Shown here piece by piece: positions 34,597-43,723 of a stretch of 64,000 nt of DNA. The notes under the pieces were generated by a model that saw only the letters and a list, made by a program, of their open reading frames with translations, did not search any database and was not told the origin of the DNA. A program made the position numbers and the translations under genes. Position 1 is the stretch's first letter, and every line of letters begins with the position of its first letter. The DNA is from Blastomonas natatoria. Its GTDB lineage: Bacteria; Pseudomonadota; Alphaproteobacteria; Sphingomonadales; Sphingomonadaceae. The stretch lies in assembly GCF_003201955.1 (NCBI RefSeq), contig NZ_QJJM01000003.1, positions 236,632 through 300,631 of the forward strand, in the 5' to 3' direction.

Positions 34597-34938
34597 ATGG
34601 ACTTGGAAGCTGCAGAAACCATCACTTTGACGCCGAGCGCTGCCAAGCGCGTGGCCGCGATCGCCTCCAGGCAGGGCAAACCAGCCATTTTGCGTCTGTC
34701 GGTCGAAGGAGGGGGCTGCTCCGGCTTCCAGTATCGCTTCGGTCTGGCCGATGCCCCCGAGCCAGGTGACACTTTGGCTCAAACCGATGGTGTTTCACTC
34801 GTCGTTGATGAAATGAGCCTCGACCTGGTGCGAGGAAGTGCCGTGGATTTCGTCGAGTCTCTTGGCGGCGCAGCTTTTCAGGTCACCAATCCGAACGCCG
34901 CTTCAGGCTGTGGTTGTGGATCGAGTTTTTCGGTCTGA
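34597..34938 (+). CDS. erpA: Iron-sulfur cluster insertion protein ErpA/IscA type
   Basis: The 113-residue A-type carrier has the three conserved cysteines: Cys41 in GGGCSG and Cys105/Cys107 in GCGCG. It receives iron-sulfur clusters and passes them to apo-proteins. There is no ribosome site. A plausible promoter (TTGCGG 34562-34567, 17-base spacer, TATGTA 34585-34590) would start transcription at about the ATG, so the message may be leaderless. Both erpA and iscA carry these cysteines, so the symbol is a best guess. Confidence 0.88.
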   Translation: MDLEAAETITLTPSAAKRVAAIASRQGKPAILRLSVEGGGCSGFQYRFGLADAPEPGDTLAQTDGVSLVVDEMSLDLVRGSAVDFVESLGGAAFQVTNPNAASGCGCGSSFSV

Positions 34939-35103
34939 GACGATCACCGCAGTCAGTGGAACCTCCCGGATAGGCTCGCGTAGTCCAGTGCCAGTGACAG
35001 GCCCGCAGCGATCACGGCCTCCAACGACAAGGACGCCCAACACAGCGGATGGGCTGGCAGCCAGCGGCATCCGGCTGGAGAATGTGGTGACGAAGGGGCA
35101 GTC

Positions 35104-36213
35104 ATGATCGACGCATCGAAGAACGAGCTTTCCGATCAGACATGCGACCCGGGTCATGTTCACCCTGCGCCGCATGCGATGACCCGGCAGGAGGCTGGCC
35201 GGGTTGCCGCCATGACCCTGACGGTCCTTGCGCTTGTGGGCCTTGCATGGCTGCTGATCGAATTGACCCAGTTCCTGCTGCTGGTCTTTGCGGCACTGGT
35301 TCTGGCGGCGGTATTCTCGTCGCTGGCCCGCCGCGTCTGTGGCTGGACAGGCATGCGTCGCGGCCCGGCTCTCGCGATATCGGTTTTCCTGCTGCTGGCC
35401 GTTTTCGCAGGGGCATTCACGCTGTTTGGATCGCAGATCTCGAGCGAGTTCGACACGATCCAGCAGAGCATCCCTCCCGCCATCGACCGTGTCGAGGCCC
35501 AGCTCGATGAGTTCGGTCTGGGGGAGCAGGCGCGCCAGGTCGTGCGGCAAGGCACCGGCGATCTCTCGAGCCTGGCATCGCGTCTGGGTGGCTTTGCCAT
35601 GACTGCCACAAACGGAATTGCAAATTTCGTGCTGGTCTTTGTTGGTGCCATCTTCATCGCGAGCGATCCGAACGTGTATCGTCGTGGTCTGCTGCTGCTG
35701 CTTCCAGCGCGAGCAGAGCCACCGATGGGCGCGGCGCTTGACGATGCATCGCGTGGTCTTCGCGGGTGGATGATGGGTCAGGCCGTATCATCCGTCGTCG
35801 TCTCGCTGCTGACCGGCGGCGGCTTGTGGGCTCTGGGCGTCCCGGCCTCTGGCGGCTTGGGGATCATTGCAGGCCTGCTGGATGTCATTCCGATGGTCGG
35901 CCCGGTCATTGCAGGGATCCCTGCGGTGCTGCTGGCGTTCACCGTGTCCCCCACCGCGGCACTCTGGACCGTTGGCCTGTTCCTGCTGGTCCAGCAGATC
36001 CAAGGCAATTTCCTGCAGCCCATGATCCAGAAACAGGCGGTGGATGTGCCCCCTGCGGTGCTGCTGTTCGCCGTGGTGGCAGCCGGACTTGTCTTCGGGT
36101 TTATGGGCGTGCTGCTTTCGGCACCCCTGACCGTCGTGACCTATGTCATGATTCAGCGGCTTTACGTGAAGACGCTGCTCGCCAAGCCTATCCGGATCGC
36201 CGGGCAGGACTGA
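35104..36213 (+). CDS. AI-2E family transporter
   Basis: The 369-residue polytopic protein has the family layout: two or three early helices, a soluble helical insert (about residues 115-165), then helices with GWMMGQAVSSVVVSLLTGGGLWALGVPASGGLGIIAGLLDVIPMVGPVIAGIPAVL. Members export autoinducer-2 or act as ion antiporters, and the substrate here is unknown. It converges with ftsK at 25 bases. The 165 bases between erpA and this gene show no feature. Confidence 0.88.
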   Translation: MIDASKNELSDQTCDPGHVHPAPHAMTRQEAGRVAAMTLTVLALVGLAWLLIELTQFLLLVFAALVLAAVFSSLARRVCGWTGMRRGPALAISVFLLLAVFAGAFTLFGSQISSEFDTIQQSIPPAIDRVEAQLDEFGLGEQARQVVRQGTGDLSSLASRLGGFAMTATNGIANFVLVFVGAIFIASDPNVYRRGLLLLLPARAEPPMGAALDDASRGLRGWMMGQAVSSVVVSLLTGGGLWALGVPASGGLGIIAGLLDVIPMVGPVIAGIPAVLLAFTVSPTAALWTVGLFLLVQQIQGNFLQPMIQKQAVDVPPAVLLFAVVAAGLVFGFMGVLLSAPLTVVTYVMIQRLYVKTLLAKPIRIAGQD

Positions 36214-36237
36214 CCCCGCCCGATCGCCTCCATCCGA

Positions 36238-38574
36238 TCAGAGCGGGTTGCCGTCCTTGTCGCGGAACACCTCGCGCCTGCCGACATGGTTGGGCGCGCT
36301 GATATACCCATCCTCTTCCATCCGCTCGACGAGCCTCGCGGCGCTGTTATAGCCGATGCGCAACTGGCGCTGTAGCCAGCTGGTCGATGCTTTCTGGCTT
36401 TCGAAGACAATCTGGCAGGCGGAGCGGTACATCTGCTCCTCGGGGCTGTCATCCAGGCTGGCTCCATCAAGCGCAAAGCCGCCGTCCTCGGGCTCCTCGG
36501 TGACTGCCTGGATGTAATCCGGTGAACCCTGTGCACGCCAATGATCGGCGACACGCCGCACCTCCTCGTCCGAAACAAACGGGCCGTGAACGCGCTCGAC
36601 CTGCTTGCCACCGGACATGTAGAGCATGTCGCCCTTGCCCAGCAGCTGCTCCGCGCCCTGTTCGCCCAGAATCGTGCGCGAGTCGATCTTGCTGGTGACA
36701 TGGAAGCTGATGCGGGTGGGAAGGTTGGCCTTGATGACGCCGGTGATGACGTCGACCGACGGACGCTGTGTCGCCATGATCAGGTGGATTCCTGCTGCGC
36801 GGGCCTTCTGCGCCAGGCGCTGGATCAGGAATTCCACTTCCTTGCCCGCAGTCATCATGAGGTCCGCCAGCTCGTCCACGATCACCACGATCTGGGGCAG
36901 GGGCTCGTAATCGAGCTGCTTCTTTTCATATTGTGGCTGACCGCTGACCGGATCCCAGCCGGTCTGCACCTCTTCGCCCAAAGGCAGCCCCTTGGCTTTC
37001 GCGACACGCACCTTGTCGTTGAAATTGACCAGGCTGCGGACCTTGAGCTCGCTCATCATCCGGTAGCGCTCTTCCATCTGCTCCACCGCCCATTTGAGCG
37101 CGCGAACGGCCTTGGCTGGCTCGGTCACGACGGGAGAGAGCAAATGCGGAATGTCGTCATAGATCGACAATTCGAGCATCTTGGGGTCGATCATGATCAT
37201 GCGCAGCGTTTCCGGTGTCATCCGGTAGAGCAGCGACAGGATCATGGCGTTGAGACCCACCGACTTGCCCGACCCGGTGGTGCCCGCGATCAGCAGATGC
37301 GGCATCGGCGCCAGGTCGGCGATCACCGGATCGCCCGAGATGTTCTTGCCGAGGATCACGGGCAGCTCACCGCTATTTTCTGCAAAATGGCTCGAGCCGA
37401 TCATCTCGTGCAGCACCACAGCGTCGCGATGCTGGTTCGGCAGTTCGATGCCCAGTTCCTTGCGGCAGGGGATCGCGGCGACACGTGCCGACCGCGCCGA
37501 CATGTTGCGCGCTATATCATCGGCCAGCTGGATGACCCGGTTGGCCTTGATGCCGGGTGCCGGCAGTAACTCGTAGCGCGTGACGACCGGGCCGGGGCGA
37601 ACCGCTGTGATTTCGCCCTTGACGTTGAAATCGCTGAGCACCGTCTCGAGCAGGCGTGCGTTGCGTTCCAGCGCGATCTTGTCGAGCGCGGGGCCCGTGC
37701 TGGAGGGTGGCGGATCGAGCAGATCGACCGAAGGCAGCTCGTAAGGTCCGAAAAAGTCCCCCTGCTTGCTCTTGGGTCCAAGTTGCGCCTTTGCCGGGCG
37801 CAGCGAAGGTTCGGTGATTTCCGGCGGCGGGCGGTTGTCGGGCACGGCCTCCTTGCGTGGCGCCGCCAGGGCTGGGCGACGAGGTTCGCTGACGTCATCA
37901 ATCGCGTCAACATCGTCCTCGTCGATCACCGGACCAATCGGGCGACGAAACAGGGCTTCGGGCATGCTCACCTTGATCGGTGGCATGCGCAGCAGGCCGC
38001 GCTCCAGCCCCAGCGCCTTCCAGCCCAATGCCGTGCCCATCAGACCGAGCACGGATGCGCTGCCGTACAGTGCCCAGGCACCGCCAGCAGGCGGCAGCAG
38101 ACTGGCGAGGGCTTGAATGCCGCGAGCACCCATCATGCCAAGAAGTCCGCCAGGGCCGGCCGGGAAATGGGGCGCCGATTCACCGAAAAATATTGCCGCG
38201 GCGACGGCAAGCAGCAGCAGGCTGAGCAATGTCGCGATGACCGAGCGGCGCCAGTGGCCAAGCGGATGGTTGATCCACAGCCGGTGCGCCTGCACTGCGG
38301 TGATCGGCAGCAGGAGCGCGCTGGCAGGGCCGCCTACGAACAGCATGAAATCGGCGATCCATGCGCCGCTTGCTCCCATCCAGTTGTCGACTCCGCCGCC
38401 TGCTGCGGTGTTGAACGACGGATCGGTCTGATGATAGGTCAACAGCGCGATAGTGGTGAAGGCGACCAGCGCAAACAGCAGCAGCGCCAGGATCAGGCTA
38501 CCGCTGCGCATCAGGCTCTGACGCATCAGGTCGCGCCAGTCGGGCGCGTTTCTGGTGGCGGCGCGACTGGCCAT
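36238..38574 (-). CDS. ftsK: DNA translocase FtsK
   Basis: The 778-residue protein has four amino-terminal helices, a short proline-rich linker (about 230-300), the motor domain with Walker A GTTGSGKSVG near residue 430 and IVVIVDELADLMMTAGKEVE. A carboxy-terminal winged-helix gamma domain (SWLQRQLRIGYNSAARLVERMEEDGYIS) reads KOPS sites. It pumps chromosome ends through the septum and activates XerCD at dif. The length is typical of alphaproteobacterial FtsK. Confidence 0.96.
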   Translation of the reverse strand: MASRAATRNAPDWRDLMRQSLMRSGSLILALLLFALVAFTTIALLTYHQTDPSFNTAAGGGVDNWMGASGAWIADFMLFVGGPASALLLPITAVQAHRLWINHPLGHWRRSVIATLLSLLLLAVAAAIFFGESAPHFPAGPGGLLGMMGARGIQALASLLPPAGGAWALYGSASVLGLMGTALGWKALGLERGLLRMPPIKVSMPEALFRRPIGPVIDEDDVDAIDDVSEPRRPALAAPRKEAVPDNRPPPEITEPSLRPAKAQLGPKSKQGDFFGPYELPSVDLLDPPPSSTGPALDKIALERNARLLETVLSDFNVKGEITAVRPGPVVTRYELLPAPGIKANRVIQLADDIARNMSARSARVAAIPCRKELGIELPNQHRDAVVLHEMIGSSHFAENSGELPVILGKNISGDPVIADLAPMPHLLIAGTTGSGKSVGLNAMILSLLYRMTPETLRMIMIDPKMLELSIYDDIPHLLSPVVTEPAKAVRALKWAVEQMEERYRMMSELKVRSLVNFNDKVRVAKAKGLPLGEEVQTGWDPVSGQPQYEKKQLDYEPLPQIVVIVDELADLMMTAGKEVEFLIQRLAQKARAAGIHLIMATQRPSVDVITGVIKANLPTRISFHVTSKIDSRTILGEQGAEQLLGKGDMLYMSGGKQVERVHGPFVSDEEVRRVADHWRAQGSPDYIQAVTEEPEDGGFALDGASLDDSPEEQMYRSACQIVFESQKASTSWLQRQLRIGYNSAARLVERMEEDGYISAPNHVGRREVFRDKDGNPL

Positions 38575-38713
38575 GACCTCGAATTCTCCGGCAATATGGT
38601 AAATACTGTCCTTTTTGCGCAGACCATGGACTCCGCGTCAAGCAAGGACTTGGGGCAGGCTGTGCGCACCTAGCCCCTGTTCAGTCGTCTGCAGACCGCC
38701 TACATTGGCAGGC
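38575..38713. promoter_or_regulatory. Divergent region ftsK / hydroxylase
   Basis: These 139 bases separate the divergent starts. An AT-richer patch (38590-38620) probably holds promoters, but none is close enough to consensus to place. Confidence 0.35.
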
Positions 38714-39934
38714 ATGACACAGGGTAACCACAGCGACATCCTCATAATGGGCGCAGGACCGGCGGGACTATCCCTCGCGCTTGCGCTAGCGCGGCATGGC
38801 CTCAGCGTCAGGGTGATCGACCGGATCACGCCCGACACGCTCGCCGATACCGCATTCGATGGCCGCGCGTCGGCGCTCGCATCCACCAGCTGGCAGATGC
38901 TGCAGAATCTGGGGCTGGCAGACAGCCTTTGGCGCGACGCCTGTCCGATCGACCGGATTGCGGTCAGCGATGGCCTTCGCAAGGGTTCGCTGGATTTCGA
39001 TGCCGGGGTGGACGGCATGGGCGTGATGCTGCCCAACAGCCTGCTTCGGTCGGCTCTCTATCAGGCCGCACGCGACGATGCCGATATCGATCTGGTGATG
39101 GCGGCCGATATTGCGCATCGATCGGTAGATGCGCACCGGGCGACGGTCATCCTCGCGGACGGGCGCGAGTTCACGGCATCGCTGACCGTGGGGGCAGAAG
39201 GGCGTGCATCGCCCACGCGGGATCTGGCCGGGATCGGCTTGAGCCAATGGTCCTATCGCCAGCGCGGGATTGTCACCGCCGTGACGATGGAACGCGGCCA
39301 TCAGAACACGGCGTTCGAGATCTTCTATCCCGATGGGCCGCTCGCCATATTGCCTCTCAACGACGACGATGAGGGACGGCCGATGGCCTCGATCGTCTGG
39401 ACTGTCCCCGAGGGCAAGGCCGATGCCTGGACCTCCTTGTCCGACCGCGCATTCGGTGCGGCACTGACCGAGGCGAGCGGCGGCTTTCTGGGCCAGATCA
39501 CACCGGTGGCTCCTCGCAGCAGCTGGCCGCTCACGCTCTGCCAGGCGAGCGACATGGTCGCACCGCGTATCGCATTGGTGGGGGATAGCGCGCATATCAT
39601 CCACCCGATCGCCGGTCAGGGCCTGAATCTCGGTCTTCGCGACGTCGCCGCGCTTGCAGACGTGCTGGGTGAAGGCGCGCGACTGGGGCTCGATCCGGGC
39701 GATCTTGCGCAGCTTCAGCGCTATCAGCAATGGCGGATGCTCGACAACACGATGATGGCATCTGCGACGGACGTGCTGAACCGGCTCTACGGGCTGCCCG
39801 GCAAGGCACCCTCGCTGGTGCGTCGTATCGGCATGCAGCTGGTTGGGCGTACCGGGCTGATCCGACGCTTCATCATCGACGAGGCGCGGGGGACCAGCGG
39901 CGACCTGCCCGAACTGCTGATGGCGAGCGATTGA
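38714..39934 (+). CDS. UbiH/UbiF-family FAD-dependent hydroxylase
   Basis: The 406-residue flavoprotein monooxygenase has an amino-terminal dinucleotide fold with GAGPAG (residues 13-18), and a later GDSAHIIHPIAGQGLNLGLRDVAALADVL motif, diagnostic of ubiquinone-biosynthesis aromatic hydroxylases. It hydroxylates the ring of ubiquinone precursors using NAD(P)H and oxygen. The exact position (UbiH, UbiF or UbiI type) cannot be decided. The ATG at 38714 precedes the Rossmann strand; upstream in-frame codons are not conserved-looking. Confidence 0.88.
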   Translation: MTQGNHSDILIMGAGPAGLSLALALARHGLSVRVIDRITPDTLADTAFDGRASALASTSWQMLQNLGLADSLWRDACPIDRIAVSDGLRKGSLDFDAGVDGMGVMLPNSLLRSALYQAARDDADIDLVMAADIAHRSVDAHRATVILADGREFTASLTVGAEGRASPTRDLAGIGLSQWSYRQRGIVTAVTMERGHQNTAFEIFYPDGPLAILPLNDDDEGRPMASIVWTVPEGKADAWTSLSDRAFGAALTEASGGFLGQITPVAPRSSWPLTLCQASDMVAPRIALVGDSAHIIHPIAGQGLNLGLRDVAALADVLGEGARLGLDPGDLAQLQRYQQWRMLDNTMMASATDVLNRLYGLPGKAPSLVRRIGMQLVGRTGLIRRFIIDEARGTSGDLPELLMASD

Positions 39935-39940
39935 ACATCT

Positions 39941-40020
39941 CCGTTCTCCGGCGAAAGCCGGAGTCCAGAAGTCATGCGGCGCGATCCCGCTTCTGGATTC
40001 CGGCTTTCGCCGGAAAACGG
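39941..40020. repeat. Intergenic palindrome, 31-nt arms
   Basis: Arms 39941-39971 and 39990-40020 match with two mismatches around an 18-base centre. Each arm holds its own smaller palindrome (TCCGGCGAAAGCCGGA type). It fills the space between convergent genes and can act as a bidirectional terminator. Its layout resembles the palindromes at 47332 and 55463. Confidence 0.75.
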
Positions 40021-40046
40021 GGTGGGTGCTTTACCGTTTCAGATAT

Positions 40047-40694
40047 TCACGCCTTCAACCCACGGGTGATGAAGTCGTTCGCTGCGCTGGCAACGGCGTC
40101 GGCATCCATGTCTTCGCTCCAGATGCCGTAGCGAAGACCCAGGAACACGTTCATACCCATCACCGCCCAGGCGTGCAGTTCGCTGACGTCGCCTCGGATT
40201 TCGCCTGCGTCTGCACCCGCCTGCAAGCGGCTGAGTATGCGCGTGGCGGTGACCTGATAATGCGCGCGATAGCTTTCGGAATCGACGAACTCGGCCTCGT
40301 CGATGATCCGGTAGATTTCCTTGTGCTCACGCGCGAATTCCAGAAAACCCTTGAGCGCCGCGCGCTCGCGGTCGAGCGACCCGCTCGCCTCCTGCATTGC
40401 TGTGGCTGCATGCTTGCCGACCTGCGCGGACATGTCCTGCACGAGTGCGCGGAAGATTTCGTCCTTGGAATCAAAATAGGTGTAGAAGCTGCCAAGGGCA
40501 GTCCCCGCCCTGCGGGTGATGCCGCTGATCGATGCCTCGTGGAAACCGCGTTCGCCGAACTCGATCGCTGCCGCATCGAGCAGCTTGCGCAAGGTGGCCC
40601 GGCCCCGGGCCGTGCGTGGCGTCTTGTCCGCGCGCGCGCCTTCGCCGCCTGACGCTGCAAGCGGTACATCCGATGCCGAAGGCCTTGCCGCCAT
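40047..40694 (-). CDS. TetR/AcrR family transcriptional regulator
   Basis: The 215-residue regulator has an amino-terminal extension of about 30 residues and a TetR helix-turn-helix (FGERGFHEASISGITRRAGTALGSFYTYFDSKDEIF, about residues 47-82). A helical ligand-binding domain follows. It is divergent from the TonB-dependent receptor gene, and two palindromes lie between them, so it very likely represses the receptor and perhaps itself. The ligand is unknown. Confidence 0.9.
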   Translation of the reverse strand: MAARPSASDVPLAASGGEGARADKTPRTARGRATLRKLLDAAAIEFGERGFHEASISGITRRAGTALGSFYTYFDSKDEIFRALVQDMSAQVGKHAATAMQEASGSLDRERAALKGFLEFAREHKEIYRIIDEAEFVDSESYRAHYQVTATRILSRLQAGADAGEIRGDVSELHAWAVMGMNVFLGLRYGIWSEDMDADAVASAANDFITRGLKA

Positions 40695-40765
40695 GATCCA
40701 CTCCCGCTGTCGGACATGATGCGTGCGTGCAACACATCTGGCCGATTTTGCCGTCGCTGTCTCCC

Positions 40766-40778
40766 CTTATCCGATAAG
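40766..40778. promoter_or_regulatory. CTTATC-C-GATAAG palindrome
   Basis: A perfect 6-bp inverted repeat with a 1-base centre lies immediately before the larger palindrome at 40779. It may be a second half of the regulator site or a separate operator. Confidence 0.4.
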
Positions 40779-40798
40779 AGTTGAAAGCTGGTTCAACT
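40779..40798. promoter_or_regulatory. Candidate TetR operator AGTTGAA-N6-TTCAACT
   Basis: A perfect 7-bp inverted repeat with a 6-base centre lies between the divergent TetR and TonB-receptor genes. Spacing and symmetry fit a TetR-family dimer site. It lies 90 bases ahead of the receptor ATG. Confidence 0.6.
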
Positions 40799-40887
40799 TT
40801 CACTAATGGACAAACACGTCTTGCGCAAGGCTGGTCAGCAGAGGAACCGGCACACCGCAGGCAGGTCAGGATGCAGGGAGGAAGTTC

Positions 40888-43254
40888 ATGTCCATTTTCG
40901 GGTTCACCCGTTTCGCCGCGACGCGCACCGCGCTGACGCTGGGCGTTGCCGCCGCCGCGATCACGGTTCTTCCTGCTGCGGCCATTGCCCAGGACACCCA
41001 GGAAGAGGAGGCGACGACTGCGGCAGATGGCAGCGTGATCGTCGTCACGGCGCGCCGCCGGGCCGAAAACCTGCAGGACGTTCCGATCGCGATCAGCGCC
41101 TTTTCTGCCGAACGGCTGGAAAATCAGGGCGCGCTAGACATTACCGATATCTCGCAGATCACCCCCAATACCACGCTGGAAGCCTCGCGCGGCACCAACT
41201 CGACGCTCACCGCCTTCATTCGTGGTGTGGGCCAGCAGGACCCGGTGCCCGGTTTTGAAGCCGGTGTCGGCATCTATCTGGATGATGTCTATCTCAACCG
41301 CCCTCAGGCTGCGGTGCTCGACATTTACGAGGTCGAGCGGATCGAGGTGCTGCGTGGGCCGCAGGGCACGCTCTATGGTCGCAACACCATTGGTGGTGCG
41401 GTCAAATATGTCACCAAGATGCTGCCGCAGGACTTCAGCCTGAAGGTGCGCGGCACCTATGGCACCTATGACCAGGCCGAAGGGGTGATCACCGCATCTG
41501 CGCCGATCGGCGATCTGGTTCGTGTCGGCGGCACGGTTGCGCGCTTGTCGCGCGGTGGCTTTGGCGACAATCTCAACATTCGCGGCCTTGAAAACTATAA
41601 CCGCGACGTCTGGGCTGGCCGCGGCACTCTGGAGATCGGCGGATATGGTGCGCCGGTGCTGATCCGCCTGTCGGGCGACTATACCCGCGACAAGTCGGAT
41701 CCGCGCAACGGTCACCGCCTGATCCCTGGAATCCGCAGCGGGACCCCGGTGCTGCGCGATGTCTTCGACACGCGCGCCGGCCTGAACAATCCGCGGCAGG
41801 ATATCGAAGCCTTTGGTCTGGCGTTGAACATTTCTGCCGAGCTCACGAACACACTGACGCTGCGCTCGATCAGCGCCTGGCGCAAGGATGACAGCTTCAC
41901 CCCGATCGATTTCGACGCGCTGCCGGCGATCGATGTCGATGTGCCCGCCGTCTATCGCAACGAGCAGGTCAGCCAGGAATTCCAGCTGCTGTATGAAGGC
42001 GACCGCCTCAAGGGTCTGGTCGGCTTCTACTATCTCGACGCCAAGGCCTCGACCGCCTTCGACGTTCTGCTTTTCACCACCGTCCCCAATCTCAACGCGT
42101 TCACGGCTGGTGATGTACGCACCGATACCTGGTCGGTTTTCGGCGATTTCACCTATGATTTCACCGATCAGCTCTCGCTGTCGCTGGGCGGTCGCTACAC
42201 CGTCGACAAGCGCAACTCGACCATCCTGCGTCAGACCAAGCTGGGCCGCTCGGCCGAATTCGGCGGCATTCCCATCGTCGTGGCGACCACCTCGAACTTC
42301 AACGGCCAGGCGCGCTTTACCGATTTCAATCCGCGCGCGTCATTGAGCTTCAAGCCCAACACCGATCATCTGTTCTTCGCCAGCTATTCGCAGGGCTTCA
42401 AGGGCGGCGGTTTCGACCCGCGCGGGCTTTCCACCGCCGCACCCGACACCAACCGCGATGGCGTGCGCAGTCAGCAGGAAATCTTCGACTTCCTGAGCTT
42501 CGAGCCCGAAACGGTCGACAGCTACGAACTGGGCTGGAAGGGCAGCTTTGCCAATAATGCGATCAACCTGGCCCTGACCGGCTTCTATGCCGATTACACC
42601 AATGTCCAGGTGCCCGGCTCCGCCGGCTTCGACTCCAACGGTGATGGCGTCAACGATACCTTCATCGGCGTCACCACCAATGCGGGCAAGGCCGAGTTCA
42701 AGGGCATCGAGTTCGAGGGCAATGCCGTGTTTGCGCAGGAGTTCGCCGGCAGCGGCTCGTTCCTGAGCTTCAACGCAACGCTGGGATATATCGATGGCGA
42801 GTACAAGCGCTTCATCGATGCGCGCAACATTGACGTCGCCAATCTGCGCCGCATCCAGAACACCCCGAAATGGACGATGTCGGGCACCTTCTCGGGTGTG
42901 GTCCCGGCTTTCTCGGGGCAGATCACCGCGTCCACGACGGTCAGCTATCGCAGCAAGACCTTCCAGTTCGAAACACCCAGCCCCTTTCTCGACCAGCCGG
43001 GCTTCGCGCTGTGGGATGCTTCGCTGATCTGGCGGGATGACGAGGATCGGTTCAGCTTCGGCATCAACGCCAGGAACATTCTCGACAAGCGCTACATCAC
43101 CTCGGGCTATCAGTTCCTGGCCACCGCGCCCGATGGTACGCCGACGCGTAACGCCGCCGGCAATCTCATCCCGACGCTGGGCACCGAGGGCGTTGCGACG
43201 GCATTCTACGGCAACCCGCGTCAGGTGTTCGTGACCGGAACTGTGAAGTTCTGA
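40888..43254 (+). CDS. TonB-dependent outer-membrane receptor
   Basis: The 788-residue receptor has a signal peptide (cleaved near AIA-Q), a TonB-box-like VIVVTARRR, a plug domain (ENLQDVPIAISAFSAERLENQG ... RIEVLRGPQGTLYGRNTIGGAVKYVTK) and a 22-strand barrel ending in VTGTVKF with terminal phenylalanine. It imports large or scarce substrates using TonB energy. There is no amino-terminal STN domain, so it is not a transducer. AGGGAGGAAG is an excellent ribosome site. The flanking TetR gene suggests inducible expression. Confidence 0.93.
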   Translation: MSIFGFTRFAATRTALTLGVAAAAITVLPAAAIAQDTQEEEATTAADGSVIVVTARRRAENLQDVPIAISAFSAERLENQGALDITDISQITPNTTLEASRGTNSTLTAFIRGVGQQDPVPGFEAGVGIYLDDVYLNRPQAAVLDIYEVERIEVLRGPQGTLYGRNTIGGAVKYVTKMLPQDFSLKVRGTYGTYDQAEGVITASAPIGDLVRVGGTVARLSRGGFGDNLNIRGLENYNRDVWAGRGTLEIGGYGAPVLIRLSGDYTRDKSDPRNGHRLIPGIRSGTPVLRDVFDTRAGLNNPRQDIEAFGLALNISAELTNTLTLRSISAWRKDDSFTPIDFDALPAIDVDVPAVYRNEQVSQEFQLLYEGDRLKGLVGFYYLDAKASTAFDVLLFTTVPNLNAFTAGDVRTDTWSVFGDFTYDFTDQLSLSLGGRYTVDKRNSTILRQTKLGRSAEFGGIPIVVATTSNFNGQARFTDFNPRASLSFKPNTDHLFFASYSQGFKGGGFDPRGLSTAAPDTNRDGVRSQQEIFDFLSFEPETVDSYELGWKGSFANNAINLALTGFYADYTNVQVPGSAGFDSNGDGVNDTFIGVTTNAGKAEFKGIEFEGNAVFAQEFAGSGSFLSFNATLGYIDGEYKRFIDARNIDVANLRRIQNTPKWTMSGTFSGVVPAFSGQITASTTVSYRSKTFQFETPSPFLDQPGFALWDASLIWRDDEDRFSFGINARNILDKRYITSGYQFLATAPDGTPTRNAAGNLIPTLGTEGVATAFYGNPRQVFVTGTVKF

Positions 43255-43283
43255 CCTGAATTGCTGAATGCATTTGGGAATGT

Positions 43284-43307
43284 GGCCGCGAGCACGCGCT
43301 TGCGGTC
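43284..43307 (+). terminator. Weak hairpin after TonB receptor gene
   Basis: A stem of about 10 bp with G-T wobbles (GGCCGCGAGC with GCTTGCGGTC) lies 30 bases past the stop with no T tract. It may serve as a weak terminator. Confidence 0.35.
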
Positions 43308-43453
43308 ACCGATCCTGTCCGATAGTCAGGTCTGGACATTCCCCAGTTACCCAGCGCTATGGGGCTGGGTTAGGAAGGCAGGGCGCGATGCGTGGAGCTA
43401 GCTCGATTGAGCCGATTGTTCTGGGCCAGCTCCCGCTCGGAGCCATTAGATGA

Positions 43454-43666
43454 GTTACGTTCTACAAGCGTGACGAACTCGCCTTCGACCTGATCTGCTG
43501 CCAGGTGATGGTCGACGAGAATTCCTTGAACTTTCACGAGGAAATGCCCGGTTGGGATGCGTTGCTCGGACATTTGGGCAATTTACCCGGCTTTCGCAAA
43601 GACTGGCATGCTGGCGTCTCTCAGCCTGCTTTTGAGCTATGTCCGACCGTAGCGTACGAGCGCTAG
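43454..43666 (+). pseudogene. Remnant of a small conserved protein gene
   Basis: About 70 codons read TFYKRDELAFDLICC and continue with HEEMPGWDALLGHLGNLPGFRKDW and VSQPAFELCPTVAYER before a stop at 43664. This has real protein character and resembles the carboxy-terminal part of small sphingomonad proteins with a YKRDE...HEEM pattern (recalled). A stop codon (TGA 43451-43453) precedes it in frame and there is no good start codon, so the amino-terminal part has been lost or frameshifted. The surrounding gap of nearly 470 bases otherwise has only hairpins and the MerR promoter. Confidence 0.55.
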
Positions 43667-43686
43667 CCGAGTGTCAGAAAAACCTC

Positions 43687-43717
43687 TTGAAGCTTACGCA
43701 ACGTCAAGTGGCATAAG
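43687..43717 (+). promoter_or_regulatory. MerR-type promoter with 19-bp spacer and dyad
   Basis: A -35 TTGAAG (43687-43692) and -10 CATAAG (43712-43717) are separated by exactly 19 bases, the long spacer typical of MerR-activated promoters. A dyad CTTGA...TCAAG (43686-43690 and 43704-43708) spans the spacer. Transcription would begin at about the merR ATG (43724), giving a leaderless message. Confidence 0.65.
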
Positions 43718-43723
43718 CTCGCT

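Noticed and set aside
34939-35103. Small gene between erpA and the AI-2E transporter gene
   Set aside because: Frames on both strands lack a ribosome site and recognisable protein features; treated as non-coding.
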